A stretch of 64,000 nucleotides of DNA, from assembly GCF_018320785.1 (NCBI RefSeq), contig NC_054867.1, forward strand, positions 50,939,355 through 51,003,354. Direction: 5' to 3'. This DNA is from Cheilinus undulatus (Eukaryota; Chordata; Actinopteri; Labriformes; Labridae). Positions 12,876-24,734 of the stretch are shown in pieces; position 1 is the first letter of the stretch, and the number at the start of each line of letters is the position of its first letter. The position numbers and the translations under genes are program-made. The notes under the pieces were generated by a model that saw nothing but the letters and a program-made list of their open reading frames with translations, was not told where the DNA came from and did no database searches.

Positions 12876-13775
12876 GCCTTCTACCAGTGTGCTCGTGAAG
12901 TCTGGTCTTTTCAGGAGATGAACATTTAACGACTATTTCTTGAAACGTTGCAGCACCATCAGATCCCCTGAACAGATTACAAGACAAGTTGAAACTCACA
13001 ACTGGTTGCGATAGGCTGCTCTGCATGGTTCAGAATCTGTCAGTTCACATTGCTGCAACAGGAGGAGGTGGTGTGTTGTTTTCATTGGCAGGATGTCCCA
13101 TCTTTTTCGAGATTTTCCTGATTATTTCTGGAGCAGAGTTGGGCTCCGTCGCACGGAGACGAAAATGATATATTGCCGTTTTTTTCAATAAAGTTTTTCG
13201 TAAAGACGGGATCGTTTCAAGAAAGCGCGGAACCACTGAAAACGCTGTAGTGCATATGCCAAGCCTGTACGTGGCGCTGTATTACTGCCACGGAAATGCA
13301 CCAAAAGAGAGAAGAAGATCACAGAAAACTGACATAAATTCTCTTCTAGTTGCCCTTCTGGTTGTTCTCCTCGTTGGATTTAAGAACATATGGTTTATGC
13401 GTTTCACGGTGACAGTAAAGGAACATCAGGTTTTGCTGTAAAAGCCATAACAAGCTCAGTAGCTTCTGCAACACGAACGCAACCCTGTAGTCCGCCACTG
13501 TTGTTTTGGCCGGACCTGCGTCTTAAGAAAACTACGCTACGTCTGACGTAATCATTTCAAGAAAGATGCAGTTGGCTGTTTACATGTAGACGAAATGGTT
13601 GTCATTTATGGATTTGTGCACTCTGGGACCCGTTTTCAAAAAGTATAGTTTACAGTCACCCAAAACGCCATTTCCATGGGGATGAAACGCCGATACGACA
13701 AAAAACTTTTGTGTATACTCCTTAATTCGTCTACGTGGGGGTGGGGCCTTAGTGTTGCGTCAAACAGTTCATAAA

Positions 13776-13972
13776 TATGGGGAGCAGGTGCCTAGTGGTT
13801 AAAGGCGCTCCCCATGAACGCAGGCGGCCGGGGTTCGAATCCGGCCTGAGGCCCTTTACTGCATGTCTCTCCCCCCACTCTTGACCCTCTTTCTGACTCT
13901 ATCCACTGTCCTCCTCTATCTAATAAATGCCCAAAAATAAATCTTAAAAAAAAGACAAAAAACAAAAACAGA
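13776..13972 (+). mobile_element. tRNA-derived SINE with target-site duplication
   Basis: The head carries an A-box-like GTGCCTAGTGGTTAAAGGCG and a perfect B box GGTTCGAATCC at 13833-13843. The body contains GCATGTCTCTCCCCCC and the tail is A-rich (AATAAATCTTAAAAAAAAG). It is flanked by the direct repeat AAACAGTTCATAAA at 13762-13775 and 13973-13986, which marks L1/LINE-style insertion. The SINE is well preserved and so probably fairly young. The stretch 13240-13760 holds nothing I recognise. Confidence 0.88.
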
Positions 13973-14850
13973 AAACAGTTCATAAACATACTGTATGCTG
14001 CAGCCTACAAGCAATGTTTCCAAGGCTTCAGAATGCACTGGCTGTTAAAACACAGTATGCCTCTAATACCAGCTGCTGGAGAACTGAAAAACAAAATCAC
14101 AGGCAACGCCATCAGTCAGCAGTGCGACAGGTCAGTTCACACAGCTGTAACTGCGGCCCTGCAATGTTCTAACATGGTCTTATTGTGTTGTGAATCTTTT
14201 GTCTTAACTGAGCTTAAGAGCCCAGACCTAGCTTTGACTGCATTTGCTCCTTTATCTACACTCTGAACAACCTTCCATGGCTTCAATGCCTTTGAAACAT
14301 TAGCTCCAACATGCTGGTCAGTCTCTTACTCAATGTCTGTAGTTTTAACATGTTTGAAATGCCATCACATTTGGACGTCTTCCTGACAAAGAATCTTGGC
14401 TTGATGAACTGACACGGTGTTCTATGTGAGGATGCCTGACAGGCAGCTCACAACAACAGTCGCTGTCTGATGCAGTCACCTTTAAGCCTGAAATGAAATG
14501 GCTTCCAGCAACTTCCTTCTGACCCATACATTGGAGTAGAAGGTCGATTCTTCATCTCCTAAAATTCAGTGGGTAAAAAGCTGAGCACCAGAATCCAGAA
14601 GGGCGTAGGAAGTCGGTGTCTAATGTTTAAGGTATAGATAGTGTACAATCCTGTACACCAGCTCCTGTAAAGGCTCAGCTAGCCAATGTTTGACATACAG
14701 TCACATGGCAGAGGAAGTCGCAGCAAGCATTCCAGATAGTCTGAAAAAGTTAAAGAGCTAAAGAAGACTAAAGAAAGGTTAAAAAGAATAAGTGGCCTCA
14801 GTCATATTGAACCACCCAGGTTCTGAGGAACTGGACAAGGAACAATGCTA

Positions 14851-16870
14851 CAACTACATTTCTAAAAAAGTTGGAGCACTGAGTAAAATGTTAGTAAAAA
14901 CAGAATTCAATGACTGTCAAATCCCATAAACCCATTCTATTTACAATAGAACATAACAAAATAAAAGCTGTTGAAACTTTTGCCATTTCATGAAAAATAT
15001 GACCTCATTTTGCATTTGATAGCAGCAACACATCTCAAAAAAGTAGGGACAGAGCTGTGTTTACTATTGTGTAGCATCTACTCTTCTTTAACAACAGTCT
15101 GTTAACGTCTTGGAAGTGAGGTTCCAGGAGCTTTGGGAGAGGAATGTTGTCCCGTTCTTGTGTGATTTAGGATTTGAGCTGCTCACCAGCCCTGGGTCAT
15201 CTTTGCCAGATTTATTGTTTTATGATGCTCCACACGTTTTCTATTTGTGAAATGTCTGGACTGCAGACAGGCCAGTTCAGCATCTGAACTCATCTACTGT
15301 GAGGCCATGCTGTTGTGATGCATGTAGTATGTGATTTAATGTTGTTTGCTGAAATATGCAAGGCCTTCGCTGAAAGAGGTGTCTGAATGGGAGCATAGTT
15401 AGCTCTAAAACCTCTGTCTACTTATCAGCAATTGATAGTGCCCTTCTAGATGTGTAAGCTGCCCCCGCCATAGGCACTAATGCAGGGGTGTCAAACTCAA
15501 TCACAGCTGGGGCCGGATTCTTAATTTGGGTCAAACCTGAGGGCCTAACAGGGTCAATATTTAACCATTGACTGTCAACCTGAATGATTTAGATTTAAAA
15601 AGGTAAACATGATGAGTTGAAAACTCAAAATCTGAGATAAAAAGTCAAACTTACAAGTTTTAAAGGTAAAAACATGACATTTAAAGTCAAAATAATGTCT
15701 TTAAAAGGCAAAGTATGAGATAGAATTCTGAAACCATGATTTTTGGCAGAGGAAAATATGATATAAATGTCAAAATCATGAGTTTTAAAGGTAAGAAAAT
15801 AAACTAAAAGTCAAAGTTAGGAGTTAAAATGGTCAGCAAAACTGAGATAAAATTCAAAATCATATTTAACAAAAATGTGAGATAACTATCGAAATCGTGA
15901 GTTTAAAATGTCAAAATATGAGATTAGATTTCAAATTCATGGGTTTTAAAATCCAAAATATGAAATATAATTAAAACTCATGAGTTTTAAAGGTAAAAAA
16001 TGAGATAAAAGTCAAAATTAGGAGTTGAAAAAGGTCAAACTAGGGTTTAATGTAAAATTATGAATATTAAAGGTAAAAATTTGAGATAAAAAGTAACAGT
16101 TATGAGATGTAAGGGTTAAAATATGAAATAAAAAGTCAAAACCAAACCTTTTAGTCATAACTGAGATGCAAAATTGAAAATATAGAGAAAACAAATTTCT
16201 CCTGTGTTCTTGACTTTTTATCTGATCATTTTTACTGTTTACTTTCTCTAATTTTTATGACTCGGCAAAGATGTTATAAACCATCATGGTTAAATTTACA
16301 TTTTTATACTGGAGGAAATCTGCAGACCTCATACTGGTGGGCCAGTTCTAATAAAAATATTATGTGAATTGGTGGGCCAGGTAAAACTGCACCAGGGCCT
16401 TGAGTTTGACACCCCTGCACTAATGCAACCCCATACCATCAGAGATGCAGGCTTTAGAACTGTGGGCTGATAACAGGCTGAATGGTCCTCCTCTTTAGTC
16501 CTCAGGACATGATGTCTCTGGTTTGCACACAGAGTTTCCAATTTTTATTCACCTGACCACAGAACAGTTTTCTATTTTTCCTCTGTGCATTTTACATGAG
16601 TTTCAGCTAATTTTTACTTCTAGGAGCCTCTGCCTCTCTAAAAAACTCATAAATTAACCCAATTGTTTGCAATATGCTCCTCCAGTTGTTTTTCATTAGT
16701 ACCACTTGCATTTCTAGCTTTTTCTTGCCCTGTCCCTGCTTTTTTGAGATGTGTTGCTGCAACATCTGACATGTTGTTTATATAAAATACGGATTCCTGA
16801 GATTTGACAATTATTGCACTCTGATTTTCACATTTTAGCCAATGCCCCAATTTTTTTGGAATTGGGGTTG
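14851..16870 (-). mobile_element. Tc1-like transposon, dead, split by a hAT-like insertion
   Basis: The ends are inverted copies: left CAACTACATTTCTAAAAAAGT..., right (inverse) CAACCCCAATTCCAAAAAAAT..., with shared sequence (TTGTCAAATC etc.) further in, and TA at both borders (14849-14850 and 16871-16872). A transposase relic on the minus strand is seen at 16541-16426 (VLRTKEE, then KPASLMVWGC) and continues, broken by stops, from 15474 downward. The reading is split by the element at 15483-16417. Without that insert the element is about 1.08 kb, short for Tc1, so it also has internal deletions. Confidence 0.8.
15483..16417. mobile_element. hAT-like non-autonomous element nested in Tc1
   Basis: Terminal inverted repeats CAGGGGTGTCAAACTCAA and its inverse (TTGAGTTTGACACCCCTG) bound the element, and the perfect 8-bp duplication CACTAATG lies on both sides (15475-15482 and 16418-16425). 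The interior is an array of degenerate repeats built on AAACTCATGA / GTCAAAATATGAGATAAAA. No transposase. The element at 25722-26763 has the same build in the opposite orientation. Confidence 0.92.
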
Positions 16871-17059
16871 TAAATAACTTGAAGAAAATATCCTAAAGAT
16901 GTGGCTGCTCCTCAAGACAACACAGTCAATTTGCAAAGCAATTTGCAAGACGTCATATATCTATTAACCTTGAATTAAAAATAAATCACAATAGTCGTGA
17001 TTGTAATATCTGACCTATTTGAGCAGCCCTAACAATCCGTAATATCTAATGTTGAGTGA

Positions 17060-17785
17060 TACTCAACCTGTGGCTCTTTTGTGTCCTAATTTGAAAAATT
17101 ATTCCCTAAGAAAACCTTGAAAAATGGAAACTTTTTTGCCCCTTTTCACCATTTTTTTCCACCTTTCACCCATTTAAGTCACCTTTTGCCATTAAATACC
17201 ACTTTTCCCCTACTTTTTGCTCATTTTGGCCACTTATTTTTGCCACTCTTATCCCATTTTGCCCTTGGTCACCATTTTCTCTTCACTTTTTGCCCATTTA
17301 AGCTACCTTTTGCCATTAAATACCTCTTGTTTCCTCCCTTTTTGCCTGTTTTTGCCACCTCTTTTCGCCACTTTTAGCCCATTTTACCCTTTTTCAGCAC
17401 TTTCACTCATTTCATCCTCCTTATGCCACTAAATACCATTTGTTTCCTTTTTTTTGCCCATTTTTGTCAATTTTCACTCATTTTTTTGCTATGCTTTTTC
17501 CACTTTTGGACCATTTTATGCCAACCGTAACTCATTGTTTTGCCACTTGTCACTCATTTTTGCTACTTTCTGACTCTTTTTTCTCTTTTCCTCTCCATTT
17601 TCCACGCTTTTCACCCAATTTGTTGCTTTTTGATCATTTTCACCATCTTTGACTATTGTTATTGGTACTGGTACTGGTCCTGGCTGTTTTGGCCACTTTT
17701 CACCACTTAGATTGTGGCTTCTGCAAAGGTATTTTTTCAACAATTTGGCTCTTTGGTTGAGCTGGGTTCAGTAAAACTGATCTAA
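17060..17785. mobile_element. hAT-like element with TTTTGCCACTTT-type array
   Basis: The left end has ACTCAACCTGTGGCTC and the right end, inverted, CTCAACCAAAGAGCC, similar hAT-like ends but with no clear target duplication. Between them (17110-17700) is a degenerate array of units like CCACTTTTTGCCCATTTT. The open frames in this part are array products. Confidence 0.5.
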
Positions 17786-17879
17786 AAGAATATATGGTCA
17801 ACCTCCGGCCACAGGAGGGCGCTCCCTGCAGCCTCTTACCCTACAGTAGCAAGGAAACTGTGTTGTTTAGTAGTGGCTC

Positions 17880-18177
17880 CTTCCTCCTTTTGAGCTCTGC
17901 TATGGTTTCCATTTGGTCTGCAGCTGTTTCTACTAAGAAGTGTCTTACTTTCTTCTCCCCTGCTTCCGTTTAATCAGCTCCCTTTCCTCGACTCGTCGGT
18001 TAAAGCGTTTTAAAGATAATTTACTTTTCATCGTTGTCTGTCGTCCTGGTTTCATTCTGGCGGGCTTTAGTGTTAGCTTGTTGCTCTGTTAGCTTGTTTG
18101 GTGCGTAAACAGTGATGAACGAGTTTTTCTTCTTGAGTTTTTCGGTTGCTTGTTAAACCGGAGGTCCTGATTTTAAA
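17880..18177 (+). promoter_or_regulatory. 5' untranslated region and probable promoter of the 18-24.7 kb gene
   Basis: This stretch is less AT-rich than its flanks and has several CpGs (CTCGACTCGTCGG near 17990). A 13-codon upstream open frame, ATG at 18115 to TAA at 18154-18156, precedes the main start at 18178 by 21 bases. If included in the mRNA it could dampen translation. No TATA box is obvious. Confidence 0.4.
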
Positions 18178-21100
18178 ATGACAAGTGAAAAAAACGACAC
18201 GAACGCGGGAAATGAAGGGGAAGGCAGTCCTAAATCAGAGGCGAACGAGCACGACTATGCCCACAGTGCTGCTGGTAACTCTTCTACAGACCCGACCTCC
18301 TCCGGTACACCTGCAGCTGATGGCACAGTCATCACCACACAGGTAAGACTACACCAGTCCTGACCACACAGGTTAGACCCATTATACCAGTCATCACCAC
18401 ACAGGTTAGACCTATTATACCAGTCATCACCACACAGGTTAGACCTATTATACCAGTCATCACCACACAGGTAAGACTACACCAGTCCTGACCACACAGG
18501 TAAGACCCATTATACCAGTCATCACCACACAGGTTAGACCTATTATACCAGTCATCACCACACAGGTTAGACCTATTATACCAGTCATCACCACACAGGT
18601 AAGACTACACCAGTCCTGACCACACAGGTAAGACCCATTATACCAGTCATCACCACACAGGTTAGACCTATTATACCAGTCATCACCACACAGGTTAGAC
18701 CTATTATACCAGTCATCACCACACAGGTAAGACTACACCAGTCCTGACCACACAGGTAAGACCCATTATACCAGTCATCACCACACAGGTTAGACTACAC
18801 CAGTCCTGACCACACAGGTAAGACCCATTATACCAGTCCTGACCACACAGGTAAGACCCATTATACCAGTCCTGACCACACAGGTTAGACCCATTATACC
18901 AGTCATCACCACACAGGTTAGACCCATTATACCAGTCATCACCACACAGGTAAGACTACACCAGTCCTGACCACACAGGTAAGACTCATTATACCAGTCA
19001 TCACCACACAGGTTAGACCCATTATACCAGTCATCACCACACAGGTTAGACCCATTATACCAGTCATCACCACACAGGTAAGACTCATTATACCAGTCAT
19101 CACCACACAGGTTAGACCTATTATACCAGTCATCACCACACAGGTAAGACTACACCAGTCCTGACCACACAGGTAAGACCCATTATACCAGTCCTGACCA
19201 CACAGGTTAGACCCATTATACCAGTCATCACCACACAGGTTAGACCTATTATATCAGTCCTAACCACACAGGTAAGACCTACTACACAAACCATATAGCA
19301 CAGTACAATATAGGATACAAAAAACAGATTAGCTGTTGAAACTAAGACATTTTACAATTTCAGAGTACAGAGCGACCAACAAAAGGCTGGAAAAGTAAGT
19401 GTTACAAACTTGAAACAGCTGGGGGAGCATTTTGCAAGTAGTTAGGTTAATTGGCAACAGATCAGTAACTTGACTGGGTATAAAAAGAGCATTTTGAGAG
19501 GCAGAGTATCTCAGAAGTAAAGATGGGCAGAGGTACACCAGTCCAAAAAAAAAAAAAGCTTAACTGGCTTATTTGATATTGCTTTGGTAATTCCCCAACA
19601 TTGGGTGCCTAGGACTCGTATTTTTTAGGGGTGCACCCATCGATCAATCTGCGCCAATTTCCTTAATTTTGGGGGATCAGCCATCGGCCAATACTTACAT
19701 ATGAAAGCGATCTTATCCACTGATCTTAACTACCTCTATGTACTAAAATGTGAAAAATGAAAGACTAAAGGAACTGATATGATTTAGTATTATGGACAGC
19801 AATGCTCTAAACTTGTCATTTATATTTGAGCAAACTACCTCATGTGCAGTTAAAAAAACAAGTTTGCATTGTTTCACTGGTATTGTTCAGTGTTTTTCAA
19901 TAAAATAAGATTGGAACATTGAAGGTGTATGCTGTCAATTATATATATAAAAAAATCGGTATCAGCCAAAATTGGAATCGGTAGGCTTTTTAAAGATCTG
20001 TGATCGGCCAGAAAATTGCAATTGGTGCACTCCTCGTATTTTTGTTGTCTTAGTAGTATCTAAACTTGTGTCGATGCTGTATGATTAACTAGTATTTAGT
20101 GGTGGTATCTGCAAAAGCAGCACATCCAGCAAAAAATAAATGGTCTGTGTCATAGACTTCTCCCATATTTGGGACACCTCAAAGGGCCTTTAGATTTTGA
20201 ACGTAGCGCTCAACTTCTGCTGATTGTCTTCAGATAGAAAAATCATTATGAACTTATTGTGAGGGAAGAAAGTTGATAGAAATAAGTGCTGCCTGGTCAG
20301 TTTGCATTCCTAGAAATCCCAGAGAAGTGCAAAGTCTGACCTATCCTTCTCTGTCCCTGATTGGCTTACTGTGATTTACTTTATTTATTTAATTTTTTTA
20401 CCCAACCAAGTAGGGCTGTTCGATTATGGCAAAAATCAAAATCATTATTAACTGAACATTTTACCTTGATTATGATTAATAAATGATTAATTCATACCCA
20501 ACTTCTGACTGTTTGTTCTGTAAATATTTGTATATTAAAAAAAAAACAGCTGAAAGGAACAAGTGCAGATTAACAATTTATGTTTATCTTTTGAAACATT
20601 TGAAATCAAAACACATATCAGCTGAAATGATTTTTTTTTATTTAGTAAAAAGTCAAAGGGGAAAAATTGAAATAATTGACATGGCAGGTTTTCTTCGGTT
20701 AGAGGCTCTAAATGTCGGTTTCGAATATTTTTTGATTAATTTCCCAGCTCTACAACCATGGCAATAACAAGCTCCAGCCAATCAGAAGCAGAGTGAGGCA
20801 GGTCATGCCTTTGTCATACGTAGAAAAAAATGCCTAAACATGTATACTTGTGTATACCCTGCAATAAACACTGCTATTATTGTACTCAAGTTTAAAATTA
20901 TTCTATTGTGACAAACCCTCTGCAGGTAGAGCTTCCTGAACCAGCTGTTGGTGCAGAGGTGGACTGTCCAGGAGGACATGAAGTGGAAGCTCCCTCTCAG
21001 TCGGAGACAACAGGCGACCCTCAAAAGACACCAGCTTTTCAGCTGGAGAGTGCCATCCCTATCAGTACACCTCCGGGCGGCAACCGGCGCCGAAACTCCG

Positions 21101-24100
21101 TCCGGCGTCCGGAGGACAGGAACTGTTGTGCCTGCAAGTGTGAGTTTGAGCGGCAGGGCCGTAGCTTCAACCGGAGAGCAGTGTACACCTTTACCACACC
21201 GGACACCGTTTCCTGGGTTTTCCCTGGCGTCACCGTAAATGATAAGTCCTTCCTGTGTGAGACCTGCGCTCAGATCATCAGGACCAAATGCAAGCGCAAA
21301 CAGAACTCAAAGAGATCACTGTGGCTGAAACCTCCTGTCACACAACAGGTGTGTTACTGAATCTCTGCAGACATAATGACATGTTTGCAAGTGTTTTACT
21401 ATTCACTGTCATGTAATTAAACATTGAATACTTTGTGAAGTAGAGTTGTGCTTAAAAGAGCATTGGTTGAATCACATTTCATCACACTTTTTTTCTCTTT
21501 TGTGTTTGTTTTTTTTTTTGTTTTGTTTTTTTGGTGAGTGAAGTCAAAACTGAAAGACAAGAAGAAGAATGACCGCAGGATGGGGAAGAAGAGCAAAGCA
21601 GCGCTGCTGGTGAGCAAATCCTGCTACAAGGCAGCTCTAAAGATGCTTTGGTCTGCTAAAGGAGCCCGTAAACCCATGCTAGAGTTCTGGAGAAAACAGC
21701 TGAAAGAGGAGGTGAGGACACAAACTCCTGGTTGATGCATTCATTGATCAGTACACCGGGGTTTTCATGATACCAGATGATTAACCTTTGATATGATTCT
21801 AGTGAAGAGTCCTATTAAAAATTGTATCGTATTATAGAGAACATCTAACCTTGGTATAGTCTTGTTTACTTTTTCATTACTTTGTTGTTCTTGTTTGTGA
21901 TGTTTTCCAGATGAAGGCAATGACACGAAACACTGACAGTCCATTTCAGGAGAAGGTGTCGACCAAGAGGCCACTGTCATCCTTTCCCTGGCGTCGCTGT
22001 CTGGACTGGGCCCAGGAAAAAGCTCCACTCGTCTTCACTTGCCTCACCTCTCTGTTTCCTGACATCAATGCCCTCTCCAAGAGCGGACAGTAAGTCAAAA
22101 ATGTGATATGCTCACATATGTTTCATAAAGGTCATTTAGCTGAGATGTTTCTGATTTTAAAAGTGCTATTTAAACTCAGACTTAATCTGCTGTCTGTTCT
22201 TTGCATGTGTGCAGTCAGCTGTCAGAGGAGCAGGCTCAGACACTGCTGGAGCGAAGGACTGTGGTGGCGCTCTCCATCCCGCTCTTCACTAGGAACGTCT
22301 GGAAGAACAACTTCCTGCAGGCAGCTCTGGGGGCGGAACTGCGCCTACAGGGCTGCACAAGCTCCGCTCTTGAAGCCCTAAACACCATGGGACTGTGTCA
22401 AAACAAAGACACCGTCAGGCTGCTGCTGCATCGCCTCCGAAACAGCAAGAAGACTGTGAGTAACTCAATCAGCTGTCTTTGCATGGTAGTGAAACATTAG
22501 CTATCCATCAGGTGTCAAGTTCCGTTTATTTAGGGAGAACAGCAAAAGAAAAGAGAAAATTACAAATAAAATATGGACATCAGAAGTCACAAAGATGGAA
22601 AGGATGTGAATGAATCTGTGGGGCACAGCGAGGGGGCGAGCAGAGAAGAAATATCTGGAGGTGAATGACAGCTGTGTTTGTTTACAACGTGTTGAAGTGT
22701 TAGCAGAGAAATCTGCCTGCAATCAAAACTGCACCAGAATGAATAACTTAAGAGCAACCACACAACGGGGCATTGGATCCATTTTAACGGGGTATCTCTC
22801 TAGAGAAAGACTTTGTCACACACCCATTGACAAAAACCTGACATGTCTTAGCTTATATGTACTAGAACTTATGATTGGCTGCTGCCCCTCTTCACTTTGT
22901 CAATGTGGTAATTTATTTATATACATTAAACCAAGAAAACCTGATTGAGGTCAAGAAATTTTTATAAGAGTGATTTGGCCAAACTCGGCAGTTGTACTTT
23001 TAATGAAGTCACAGCCTTTTCAATCTGGCACTTTGTGCTTGCAGCTGCCGCGCATATTCCTTCCAGTGTGCATCGTCAAAGTTTTCATAAGTGCTCTGAG
23101 TGTTGGCTGCGTCTCCCTACAAGTGACTTGATTGATTTTTTAATGGCACCATGTCGGGGACTATTCAATATAAAAATACTCTGTACAATTAAAGGGAGTT
23201 TCTCTAAAGAAGTACTAAACCGAGCACAAACCATACTCAAACTGTGTTTAACTTTCCTGTAATGTGTTGTACTGGTGTGGAAATAGAAAGCTTTACTTAT
23301 AGAAGTGTAGAGAAAACTTTAAACAGTTGTATATTTGCTTGTGGCTTTCATCAGGGTCATCAGAGATGGACTGCAAACGAATTTTACCAATGCAGACATT
23401 TATTATTTGCTGTCTATTTTGGTTGATAATTGTGTGCAGAAAAAATGGCAAAACTTCAATATCTGTATTTTCCCCTGACTTTTTGACATATAAAAGAACT
23501 GAAAATCCAGTCGTGTCTAACGTGCCCATTGCACAGTCTAAAGCGACTATTACGGACCAAATACAGAGGCATTGTAAACACAGATCAACCCAGTTGGGGG
23601 TCACCAGTCAAAGTATCTGTAACCTGATGCATCTTCCCCCAATGTGTCTGATCTACCCTGGCAGTCTGTGTATGGGTCCAACTTGTGGCTCCTTTCCCAC
23701 AATTCTTTTTCCACTCTCCCTGATTTCTGATGCTGTCCTAAGCATATGAAAATAAATCTCAAAAACATAAAATCTGATTTGAAGAGACCAGCTCCTCTAG
23801 ACACAAATTTTCCTGCAGAAGTTTCCAGGCTGCAGGAGCAGCATACCTGAAACTCCAAACTTTAGGGGTAGATGGCAACAAAACAGAGCAGTGATTAGTT
23901 TATTACAAATTAAAGCACATTTTTATTGATTTTGAAATGAAAGAGCAGCTTCCTCTTCTGTGAGACAGCTGTGGCACAAGAGTTTATTCTGATAAAATGG
24001 TTAATGCCAGTATACACGCATCTTAATCATGTATAGTGACTTTGCAACATGTCCACAAGAGGGCGCCAAATTCATGCACACCTTAAGTTCTTTCTTCAGC

Positions 24101-24734
24101 TTTAAATTTGATTTTCCTGTGTTTAAAGTTGCAGTTTAAACTTTGTACCACGACACTTAATTAAGTGTAGTGCATTTTTGTTCATCCACAAGGGGGCAGC
24201 GCAGCAGAAGTGTATATTTCTGATTTGCTTCAATGTTTATGTCTACAGTCACAGAACGGAGGACGCCTAAAGATAAAACAAATGCAGATGAAAGGAGAAC
24301 AGATGGCCGATGTGGAAGAGGAAGATATCGAGGAGGATGAGGAAGAGGAGGAGGAGGATGAAGAAGATGACGAGGATGAAGATGAGGATGTAGAGGAGGA
24401 AGAAGAGCAGGAAATTGAGATGCAAGTAGAAGAAGAAGTGGAAGAGGCTGAAGTGCAGGACGAAGTGCCGATGGAGGAAGAGGAGGACCAGTCAGCAGCA
24501 GAGGAGGAGAAAAAGAGAAGGAGGAAGAAGGCGAAGAAGCAGAAGAAGGAGGAGAAGAGGAAGGAGAGAGGCAAACGAAAGGCTAAGGAGAGACGGGAGG
24601 AGGAGCAGCAGGAGGAGGCAGAGGAGGACGATGATGAAGGGTCGGAGCAGAAGAAGAGGAGGGTGGTGGTGGTGAGGCTCGGCCTGCTGAAGGGACACTC
24701 AGAGGTCGGACGGTCTGACCTATCAGCTCCCTGA
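18178..24734 (+). CDS. Unrecognised six-exon gene, Cys-rich protein with acidic/basic tail
   Basis: Exons: 18178-18342, 20926-21348, 21544-21711, 21911-22089, 22215-22455, 24249-24734. All junctions are GT/AG, phases match, and the joined frame is 553 codons plus TGA. The start at 18178 has A at -3. Residues 1-120 are Ser/Thr/Pro-rich; 122-177 carry CCACKC and later FLCETC, a likely zinc-binding pair of CxxC knuckles; 197-392 look globular and helical (FPWRRCLDWAQEKAP, LEALNTMGLCQN); 402-490 are Asp/Glu-rich; 485-540 Lys/Arg-rich, suggesting nuclear or nucleolar location. The N-terminal knuckles and the LNxxGLC motif recall uncharacterised animal proteins linked to transposon-like DUF6589 genes, but the long DUF6589 part is absent. 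Function unknown. Polyadenylation signals AATAAA at 24843 and 24954. Confidence 0.8.
18322..19290 (+). repeat. Minisatellite containing repeated splice-donor sequence
   Basis: Tandem units of 33 bp (GACCCATTATACCAGTCATC + ACCACACAGGTTA) and 29 bp (GACTACACCAGTCCTG + ACCACACAGGTAA). At the left they form a 128-bp higher-order unit (29+33+33+33) starting at 18343, 18471, 18599 and 18727, then become irregular. The last 18 bases of exon 1 (ACAGTCATCACCACACAG) are the first copy of the unit's end, so the array grew from the exon 1/intron 1 junction. About 15 copies of CACACAGGTAAGA are present, counting the genuine donor at 18343. Confidence 0.95.
19627..20034. mobile_element. MITE-like element in intron 1
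   Basis: Ends are inverted copies: AGGGGTGCACCCATCGATC at the left and, inverted, AGGAGTGCACCAATTGC at the right. CGTATTTT-like sequence flanks both sides as an imperfect duplication. The inner parts also pair (CGGCCAATAC / GATCGGCCAG). No coding capacity. Confidence 0.65.
20411..20752. mobile_element. MITE-like element in intron 1
   Basis: It starts TAGGGCTGTTCGATTATGG and ends, inverted, TAGAGCTGGGAAATTAATC. It is flanked by CAACCAAG (20403-20410) and CAACCATG (20753-20760), a 7-of-8 target duplication. The interior is AT-rich and non-coding. Confidence 0.7.
22500..24240. repeat. Intron 5 of the unrecognised gene, with a SINE tail
   Basis: No coding exon is supported in this intron. At about 23630-23770 the plus strand resembles the body and tail of the tRNA-derived SINE (CTCCTTTCCCACA..., CCACTCTCCC..., AATAAATCTCAAAAAC). 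The first kilobase has no repeat I can name. Confidence 0.35.

Noticed and set aside
13833-13843. Perfect tRNA B box, suggesting a tRNA gene.
   Set aside because: It sits in a SINE with A-rich tail and flanking 14-bp duplication; the head does not fold as a full cloverleaf.
17117-17652. Several overlapping plus-strand frames rich in Phe, Leu and Pro.
   Set aside because: They come from the TTTTGCCACTTT-type array of a non-autonomous element.
18939-19139. Repetitive minus-strand open frame of 66 residues with a repeated VVMTGI unit.
   Set aside because: It is a translation of the 33-bp minisatellite, whose unit length is divisible by three; no gene structure.
24230-24574. Serine-rich open frame on the minus strand.
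   Set aside because: It is the complement of the Asp/Glu codon run in exon 6 of the plus-strand gene.
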